DNA of 64,000 nt, from the NCBI RefSeq assembly GCF_029892685.1, contig NZ_JARXVD010000002.1, positions 124,001-188,000 of the forward strand. The letters are read 5' to 3'. A model generated the notes under the pieces. It made no database searches. It was not told where the DNA came from and saw nothing but the letters and a program-made list of their open reading frames with translations. The translations under genes were made by a program, and so were the position numbers. How positions within the stretch are numbered: the stretch's first letter is position 1; each line of letters starts with the position of its first letter. This document shows, one piece after another, positions 58,000-64,000 of the stretch. Origin of the DNA: Mycobacterium sp. OTB74. GTDB lineage: Bacteria > Actinomycetota > Actinomycetes > Mycobacteriales > Mycobacteriaceae.

Positions 58000-59235
58000 T
58001 CAGGCTGCCGCGATGTCGTGATCTTTGACGCGAGATGCCTTGCTGCCGTGCGCGATTCGTTCGAACAGTGGACGGGCCAGTTTCATCCCACGCAGCCGGG
58101 CCATGCCCTTGCGCAGGGTCAATTCGACCCAGTTGTCCGGACTGAAGAAGAACCGCTGCTTCACCCCGAAACGCTGATAAGCGTGCATGTACGGGCGCAG
58201 TTGCCGCTCCCATTCGATGAGCGCGCGGTTCAGGTCGCCCGGGTAGCGATCGATCATGGTGCCCAACAAATCCGGGCCGGCCAGCGCCGACGAAACACCC
58301 AGGCCCGAGTACAGCGTCTCGCACCAGGCAGCGTCGCCGACCAGCACCACGCGACGGTCGTGCCAGCTGTCCATGTGTACCTGCTCGACCGAGTCGAACA
58401 GATACTGGTCGGCCACCTCGAAGGCCTCGATCACCTCGGTGAGCAGCCGGCCCAGTGGCTTGCCGCCGAACACTTTTCGCAGCCGGACGGCGGGAGGTTC
58501 GGTGAACTCGGCGTCGACATCGTCAGTGCGGTAGGTCAGCAGCGCCGTAGGCGTGTGGTCCTTGAACGGGTAGACGATCATCGAGCGGCCCGCCTCCATC
58601 AGCCACGCGCCATCGCCGATGGCCAGATCGCTGAGCTTGTCCGGCAATTCGAAGGTAGCGATCATGTGATTCAGCCGGCGCAGGTAACGCTCGTGCGGCC
58701 CGAACTCCAGGCAACGGACGGTCGAACGCAGCCCGTCGGCTCCGATGACCAGGTCGAAGTCCTCGGTGACAACGGACCCGTCTGCGGTGTTGGACAACGT
58801 CACAGAGACACCGCCGCCGAACTGGTCGATCTTGGTCGGCACGGTCGAATATCTGATCTCCACATCGACCGGTAGGGCCTGGAACGCCGCATCCTCGACG
58901 TCACCACGCAATGCCGCCCAGGCCTCGCCTGGTAGATCGGCGAAACTCAGCCCGACACGCCGGTTCCCCCGGCGGTCATAGTCAAAGACGCTCCCGGTCG
59001 GCGTGCGGTCGTGCAGGTACTCGGCGACCCCAAGGCGGCGTGCTGCGGCACGCCCGGAGCCGAAGATGCCGACGAAGTAGCCACCCGTCCGGCGACCCGG
59101 TGAGCGTTCCACAACCACTGGCGTCCAACCGATTTGGCGCAGCCGGATAGCGCTGGCCATGCCGCTGATACCCAGCCCGACAATCAACGCACGACGGCCG
59201 GTGGGCGTGGCTGCCGATGCTTCGGCCATCCTCAT
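58000..59235 (-). CDS. FAD-dependent monooxygenase (PHBH/UbiH class)
   Basis: 411 aa. FAD motifs are all there: IVGLGISGMASAIRLRQIGW (GxGxxG), ADGLRSTVR (DG) and VVLVGDAAWCETL (GD). It should hydroxylate or epoxidise a hydrophobic or aromatic substrate with NAD(P)H and O2. ATG 59235 or 59229. Position between a TetR gene and an RND pair suggests a xenobiotic or lipid detoxification unit. Confidence 0.9.
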   Translation of the reverse strand: MRMAEASAATPTGRRALIVGLGISGMASAIRLRQIGWTPVVVERSPGRRTGGYFVGIFGSGRAAARRLGVAEYLHDRTPTGSVFDYDRRGNRRVGLSFADLPGEAWAALRGDVEDAAFQALPVDVEIRYSTVPTKIDQFGGGVSVTLSNTADGSVVTEDFDLVIGADGLRSTVRCLEFGPHERYLRRLNHMIATFELPDKLSDLAIGDGAWLMEAGRSMIVYPFKDHTPTALLTYRTDDVDAEFTEPPAVRLRKVFGGKPLGRLLTEVIEAFEVADQYLFDSVEQVHMDSWHDRRVVLVGDAAWCETLYSGLGVSSALAGPDLLGTMIDRYPGDLNRALIEWERQLRPYMHAYQRFGVKQRFFFSPDNWVELTLRKGMARLRGMKLARPLFERIAHGSKASRVKDHDIAAA

Positions 59236-59252
59236 ATCCCCTCATGCGAATG

Positions 59253-59267
59253 CGAATATCGATTCCG
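59253..59267. promoter_or_regulatory. Candidate operator in the monooxygenase/mmpS gap
   Basis: CGAATATCGATTCCG, with GAAT-ATCG-ATTC symmetry, lies in the 185-bp divergent region. It shares CGAATAT...CGAWT with the site at 57961, so the same TetR may control both directions. Confidence 0.5.
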
Positions 59268-59420
59268 ATACTAAACGAGCTGACGAGATTGTTCAACACG
59301 TCCCCGAAGGCTTGCCATTCGCAGGGCGCAGCAGAAAGATAGGAATCCATATTCCGGTAAGCCGGTCCGAGCATCTGCCCCGGAGCGCCCCGGGATACTC
59401 CGACGAGAGGCAGGATCCCC

Positions 59421-59855
59421 ATGTTGCGCAGAGTGCTGCGGTACTGGCTGCCGCTGCTCGTTCTGGTGTCAGTGGCGCTGGGCGGCTTCGTCGTCTACCG
59501 GCTCTACGGGGTGTTCGGATCGGACACCGAGATCACCCGTGAGGGATCAGGCATTCTCAATGATCCGCCACCGTTCAACCCCAAGCAGGTCACCTACGAG
59601 GTGTTCGGCCCGGCCGGTTCGGCCGCAACCATCAATTACCTTGACCTGGCGGCAAATCCGCAACACGCCGTCGATGTACCGCTGCCTTGGACCTTGACCT
59701 TGACCACCACCTCGCCATCGGCCAGCCCCAATCTGCTGGCCCAGGGCACCGCCCACAACATCAGCTGCCGGATCACCGTGGACGGAAAGGTCAAGGCCGA
59801 GAACAACTCCGAAGGCGTGGACGCGTTCACCTTCTGCATGGTGAAGTCGGCATGA
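59421..59855 (+). CDS. mmpS: MmpS-family accessory protein
   Basis: 144 aa. One N-terminal helix ([21 protein letters not shown]) and an outer beta-sandwich ([25 protein letters not shown]... [19 protein letters not shown] with Cys pair) typical of MmpS. It works in the periplasm with the MmpL encoded by the next gene, overlapping by ATGA. Confidence 0.93.
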   Translation: MLRRVLRYWLPLLVLVSVALGGFVVYRLYGVFGSDTEITREGSGILNDPPPFNPKQVTYEVFGPAGSAATINYLDLAANPQHAVDVPLPWTLTLTTTSPSASPNLLAQGTAHNISCRITVDGKVKAENNSEGVDAFTFCMVKSA

Positions 59856-62725
59856 GCGCCCAGCGGGTTGCGGACGCAGATCGCATCAGCGTCGCCGCAG
59901 ACCAGAAGCCGCTGATCCCACGGGTAATCCACACCCTCGCCCTACCGATATTTCTGGGCTGGATCGCACTGGCGGTGGTGCTGTCCGTGGCGGTGCCCTC
60001 GCTCGAGGTCGTCGGCCAGGAACAGTCCGTATCGCTCAGTCCGTCATCGGCACCGTCGATGCAGGCCATGACGCACATCGGAAGGGTGTTCCAGGAGTCT
60101 AATTCGGATGCATCGGCCATGGTGGTACTCGAAGCCGACCACCGGCTCGGCGACGCCGAACACCGCTACTACGCCGACGTGATCGCGAAGTTCCGCGCCG
60201 ACCCCGCCCACATCACCCACGTCGAGGACTTCTGGGGCGACCCGCTCACCGCGGCCAGCGCCCAGAGCGAAGACGGCAAAGCTACCTACGTCCAACTGAA
60301 TCTCGCCGGCAATCAAGGTGAGCCGCTGGCCAACGACTCGATCGCGGCGGTCCGGCATCTCATCGACAGCACGCCGAAACCACCCGGTCTGCACGTCTAC
60401 GTCACCGGTACCACTGCACTGATCGCCGATCAGCACGACGCTGGCGACAAGAGCCTCAAGATCGTCACCGCGCTGACCATGGTGGTGATCCTGGTCAGCC
60501 TGTTCATCGTGTACCGCAGCGTGGCAACGGTTTTTGTGGTGCTGTTCTTGGTCGGCCTCGAGGTCGCCGCGGGACGAGGCGTGGTTGCCGCGCTGGGCCA
60601 TTACCAGCTGATCGGGTTGTCCACGTTCTCGGTGAACCTGCTGACCATGCTGGCCATTGCGGCGGGCACCGACTACGCTATCTTCGTCCTGGGGCGCTAC
60701 CACGAAGCCCGTCACCACGGTGAGGACAAGGAAACCGCGTTCTACACCATGTATCGCGGGACTGCGCATGTCATTCTGGGCTCCGGCCTGACCATCGCCG
60801 GCGCGACCTTCTGTCTGCGCTTCACTCGGTTGCCCTACTTCCAGACGCTCGGAATCCCTTTGGCCATCGGCATTCTGGTAGCAGTACTGGCCGCGTTGAC
60901 CATGGCACCGGCCGTTCTGGTACTACTCACCCGGTTCGGGATCCTGGAGTCCAAGCGCGCCCACCGCACCCGTGGCTGGCGCCGAGTCGGTACTGCAGTG
61001 GTTCGCTGGCCTGGACCCATCCTGGCTGCCTCGTGTGCCCTGGCCCTGGTCGGGCTGCTGGCCCTGCCCGGCTACAAGACGAGCTACAACGATCGAAAGT
61101 TCTTGCCGGACAACGTTTCGGCGATGCAGGGCTTCGCCGCTGCGGACCGGCACTTCTCCCAAGCCCGGATGAATCCCGAACTGTTGATGCTGGAGTCAAC
61201 CCACGACCTGCGCAACTCGACCGACATGCTGATCATCGAACGGATAGCGCGCAACGTCTTTCACACGCCGGGCATCGCCCGGGTGCAGACCATCAGCCGA
61301 CCGCTGGGCACGCCACTGGACCACAGCACCATCCCGTATCAAATGGGCATGCAGGCCGTCGGTCTGCAGATGACCCGCGACTACATGCAGCGCCAGATGG
61401 ACACCATGACCGTGATGGCCAAACAGATGGACACCATGATCACCACCATGGACGCCATGATGGTGATCATGGACGAGATGTCCGGCGTCACCTCCGCCAT
61501 GACTTCAGACATGAAAGCCATGGTGGCGCAGATGAACTCACTGTTCTACAACATTGCTGACTTCGACGATTTCATGCGCCCGATGCGCAACTACCTGTAC
61601 TGGGAACCACACTGCTACGACATCCCGGTCTGCTGGTCCTTGCGTTCGGTCTTCGATGCGATGGACGGCGTCGACACGATGAGCGACTTGATCGCCCAGA
61701 TCGTGCCGCAGATGGACAAGCTCAACGCCATCATGCCGAAGATGAAGAAGCTGATGCTGCCGATGGTCGCGATGATGCGGACCATGAAGAACATGATGCT
61801 GTCGATGCACAGCACCATGGCCGGCATGCAGGACCAGCAGGCTGCCGCGCAGTCCTCGGGCAACCAGATGGGCGCGGCGTTCGACGGTTCCAAGAACGAC
61901 GACTCGTTCTACCTGCCGCCGGAGGTCTTCGACAATGCCGACTTCAAGCGGGGCATGAACATGTTCTTCTCCCCCGACGGAAAAGCGGTGCGGTTCATCA
62001 TCTCTCACCAGGGTGACCCGGCCTCCGATGAGGGCATCTCGCACGTCAACGCCATCCGCAACGCGGCCTTCGAGGCGATCAAGGGCACCCCGCTGGAGAA
62101 CTCGAAGATCTACATCGCCGGTACCGCAGCGATCGCCAAAGACATGAAGGAAGGCTCCACCTACGACCTGCTGATCGCCGGCGTATCGGCGCTGATTCTG
62201 ATCTTCGTCATCATGCTGATCATCACCAGGGCCATCATCGCCTCGGCGATCATCGTCGGCACGGTGTTGCTGTCGCTCGGCACCTCGTTCGGATTGTCGG
62301 TGCTGATCTGGCAGTACATCCTTGGCATGCAACTACATTGGATGATACTGGCCATGTCTGTGATCATCCTTCTGGCGGTCGGGTCGGACTACAACCTGCT
62401 GCTGGTATCGCGCTTCAAAGAAGAGATCCACGCGGGAATCAAGACCGGCATCATCCGGTCCATGGCCGGCACCGGGGCCGTCGTCACCTCGGCGGGTCTG
62501 GTGTTCGCATTCACCATGCTGTCCTTCGGACTGAGCGCGCTGGTGATCCTGGGACAGGTGGGCAGCACCATCGGCATGGGCCTGCTGTTCGACACCCTGA
62601 TCGTGCGGTCGTTCATGACACCGTCCATCGCGGCGTTGCTGGGCCGCTGGTTCTGGTGGCCGCAGCGCGTACGCAACCGGCCGCTACCTGCACCAGTCAA
62701 ATCACATGAGCTGACGCGGGTTTGA
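59852..62725 (+). CDS. mmpL: MmpL-family RND transporter
   Basis: 957 aa from ATG 59852. Twelve helices in two RND halves; proton-relay Asp-Tyr pairs are [12 protein letters not shown] (first half) and [12 protein letters not shown] (second half). The second outer loop contains long Met-rich heptads (about residues 505-575 and 610-670), the coiled-coil extension of MmpL4/5-type transporters. It exports lipids, siderophores or drugs; which one is not visible. Confidence 0.94.
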   Translation: MSAQRVADADRISVAADQKPLIPRVIHTLALPIFLGWIALAVVLSVAVPSLEVVGQEQSVSLSPSSAPSMQAMTHIGRVFQESNSDASAMVVLEADHRLGDAEHRYYADVIAKFRADPAHITHVEDFWGDPLTAASAQSEDGKATYVQLNLAGNQGEPLANDSIAAVRHLIDSTPKPPGLHVYVTGTTALIADQHDAGDKSLKIVTALTMVVILVSLFIVYRSVATVFVVLFLVGLEVAAGRGVVAALGHYQLIGLSTFSVNLLTMLAIAAGTDYAIFVLGRYHEARHHGEDKETAFYTMYRGTAHVILGSGLTIAGATFCLRFTRLPYFQTLGIPLAIGILVAVLAALTMAPAVLVLLTRFGILESKRAHRTRGWRRVGTAVVRWPGPILAASCALALVGLLALPGYKTSYNDRKFLPDNVSAMQGFAAADRHFSQARMNPELLMLESTHDLRNSTDMLIIERIARNVFHTPGIARVQTISRPLGTPLDHSTIPYQMGMQAVGLQMTRDYMQRQMDTMTVMAKQMDTMITTMDAMMVIMDEMSGVTSAMTSDMKAMVAQMNSLFYNIADFDDFMRPMRNYLYWEPHCYDIPVCWSLRSVFDAMDGVDTMSDLIAQIVPQMDKLNAIMPKMKKLMLPMVAMMRTMKNMMLSMHSTMAGMQDQQAAAQSSGNQMGAAFDGSKNDDSFYLPPEVFDNADFKRGMNMFFSPDGKAVRFIISHQGDPASDEGISHVNAIRNAAFEAIKGTPLENSKIYIAGTAAIAKDMKEGSTYDLLIAGVSALILIFVIMLIITRAIIASAIIVGTVLLSLGTSFGLSVLIWQYILGMQLHWMILAMSVIILLAVGSDYNLLLVSRFKEEIHAGIKTGIIRSMAGTGAVVTSAGLVFAFTMLSFGLSALVILGQVGSTIGMGLLFDTLIVRSFMTPSIAALLGRWFWWPQRVRNRPLPAPVKSHELTRV

Positions 62726-62729
62726 CCGG

Positions 62730-64000
62730 TTACGAGCTGTTCGACTCGTCGGTCTCGTCCTTGTCGGCTTCGGTCTCGATGGACTCTGGTTCGGCCGCTT
62801 CAGCGTCGGCGGACTCTGGTTCAGCAGCTTCTGGTTCAGCCGCCTGGTCGGCGGCGGGCTCAGCTTCCTCAGCGGGTTCGGCCTCGGGTTCGGCTTCAGC
62901 ATCTGGCTCAGCGTCGGTTTCAGTGACGGTCGGTGCGGCGTCCGTGGGTTCGGCCTCAGCTTCAGCCTCGGCAGTCAACGTATACGCGGCCTCCATCAGC
63001 ATCCACCCGGCCACCTGCACCGACAGATCTCGCTCCGGGAGCTGAGACGAATTCACCGCACCGTCAACGGTTTTCGCACTATCGGCACCAGCGGCCTTGG
63101 GCAGGTCGGCGTTGCGATCCCAGAACGGCCCGAACAGCGGCAGGCCGTCGACGGTCTGCCGGTAGTCCCACGCCGACTGCGCTGAGGTGATCACCAGGTC
63201 ACGGGCTGTTTGCCGAGTATGTTCGGCCTCGTCCGAGTCGCCGGGCAGGGTGGTCGCCACGAAGGCCAGGTAGCGGGCGGTGATTGCGGCGAACAGTCCG
63301 CCGTCACCGCCACCGGCCCCCACGATCACACCCTCGGGGGCCATGTTGTCGCGTACCGCAGCCACCAACCGGTCAACCCGCTCGGCATGACGCGGTTCGC
63401 CGGTGCGCACTGCCAGTTCAGTCTCCAAACCCAGCACCACACCCTGGCAGTAGGTGTACTGAGCCCGCACCAGCGATCCGGCCTTGAGACCGTCGAACAC
63501 CAGATGAGTCTCCGGGTCGATCAGCGTGTCATCTATCCAGTCGGCCATCTGCTGGGCCCGGCGCAACCGGTCATATCGGGCCAGAAAAATACCGGCCGGC
63601 CCGTTGGCCGGGGCGTTGAAGAACTGGTCCTGCTTGCGCCATGGGATGCCGCCACCGTCCTCGGGCACCCATGCGGTCAGCAACTGCTCGGACAATTTCG
63701 TCAGTGCTTTGGGCCGCTGCACCCCGGCCAATCGACCGGCCCGCTCCAGCGCCAACGCCAGCCACGCCATGTCGTCGTAGTAGTTGTTGGTCCAGGAACC
63801 GTTGTTGCGCAGCTGATGTCCACGGATCTGCCGTTGGATATCGGTAACGCGCTGCTCCTGGGGGTCCCGCACCTGCGCGTCGACCATGCAGTCCAACAGA
63901 TGCGCCTGCCACCAGTAGTGCCAGTTCTTGAACATGCGCTCCGACCGGGTGGCCGGCCAGGCGACCACGCCCAGTTGTGTGCCCGGAACCTGACACAGTC
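62730..64000 (-). CDS. GH76 alpha-mannanase-like protein with acidic tail, 5' end outside window
   Basis: Over 420 aa, open to the window edge (upstream frame reads ...CQVPGTQLGVVAWPATR), so the N-terminus is missing. The catalytic pair of GH76 is in NNYYDDMAWLALAL, and YCQGVVLGLETEL and the aromatic-rich KNWHYWWQAHLLDC also fit endo-alpha-1,6-mannanases. The last 85 residues are almost only Ala, Glu, Pro, Asp and Thr (AEAEAEPTDAAP...), an unusual disordered acidic tail. Possible target: lipomannan-type wall polymers. Confidence 0.85.
   Translation of the reverse strand, partial: LCQVPGTQLGVVAWPATRSERMFKNWHYWWQAHLLDCMVDAQVRDPQEQRVTDIQRQIRGHQLRNNGSWTNNYYDDMAWLALALERAGRLAGVQRPKALTKLSEQLLTAWVPEDGGGIPWRKQDQFFNAPANGPAGIFLARYDRLRRAQQMADWIDDTLIDPETHLVFDGLKAGSLVRAQYTYCQGVVLGLETELAVRTGEPRHAERVDRLVAAVRDNMAPEGVIVGAGGGDGGLFAAITARYLAFVATTLPGDSDEAEHTRQTARDLVITSAQSAWDYRQTVDGLPLFGPFWDRNADLPKAAGADSAKTVDGAVNSSQLPERDLSVQVAGWMLMEAAYTLTAEAEAEAEPTDAAPTVTETDAEPDAEAEPEAEPAEEAEPAADQAAEPEAAEPESADAEAAEPESIETEADKDETDESNSS

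Overview
This is a high-GC actinobacterial chromosome segment, almost certainly from a fast-growing Mycobacterium (Mycolicibacterium). The diagnostic content is a DyP peroxidase/encapsulin pair, SseC and DUF3073 proteins, CYP51/CYP123/CYP126, MmpS/MmpL, an LpqH-type lipoprotein, CMAS-type mycolate methyltransferases and PhoP/PhoR. From memory, gene order follows the M. tuberculosis stretch around Rv0756c-Rv0817c, with lineage-specific insertions. No phage, insertion sequence, CRISPR array or rRNA was found; there is one tRNA (Thr, TGT).

Layout. 0-2.4 kb: the end of an LmeA-like gene, a thioredoxin, then a sulfur operon (DUF4395, rhodanese, SseC) preceded by a leaderless uORF ending in six cysteine codons. 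2.5-6 kb: a 32-aa membrane protein coupled to a nitrobindin-like protein, a strongly structured intergenic segment (possible new RNA), PabC-like lyase, YgfZ and DUF3073. 6-33 kb: eight purine genes, all on the minus strand but scattered: purM, purF, purL, purQ, purS, purC, purB and purD. Between them lie an SCP2-like gene, pepC, the encapsulin system, an FAD dehydrogenase, oligopeptidase B, two tandem CMAS genes, cyp126, regulators and a Tat-exported esterase. PurL is the small type that needs PurQ and PurS.

33-48 kb: lipid and sterol oxidation. A CYP125-like P450 with a TetR gene is followed by a minus-strand operon (aldA, SDR, hydroxyisobutyrate-dehydrogenase-like, carboxymuconolactone-decarboxylase-like, unknown). 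The aldA/TetR divergent promoter carries three TGGAC-type palindromes. The plus-strand operon TetR-cyp123-SDR-cyp51-ferredoxin then continues to a mycothiol/NDMA-type alcohol dehydrogenase and NTF2-fold proteins. 48-53 kb: a GT2-GtrA glycosyltransferase, a HIT protein, phoR and phoP with a clear PhoP box, a protein of four exact 30-residue repeats, and tRNA-Thr. 53-56.4 kb: an island of small exported or low-complexity proteins and an LpqH-like lipoprotein. 56.5-64 kb: a CadD-like transporter, a TetR/FAD-monooxygenase/MmpS-MmpL module with shared candidate operators, and a GH76 glycosidase with an acidic tail that runs off the window end.

Intergenic DNA is rich in palindromes: a 41-49 bp nested dyad found twice, tandem repeats between purF and purM (26 bp) and between phoP and phoR (34 bp), and a perfect 20-bp inverted repeat after adhB. 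All functional names rest on motif recognition and remembered family sequences; no search was run.
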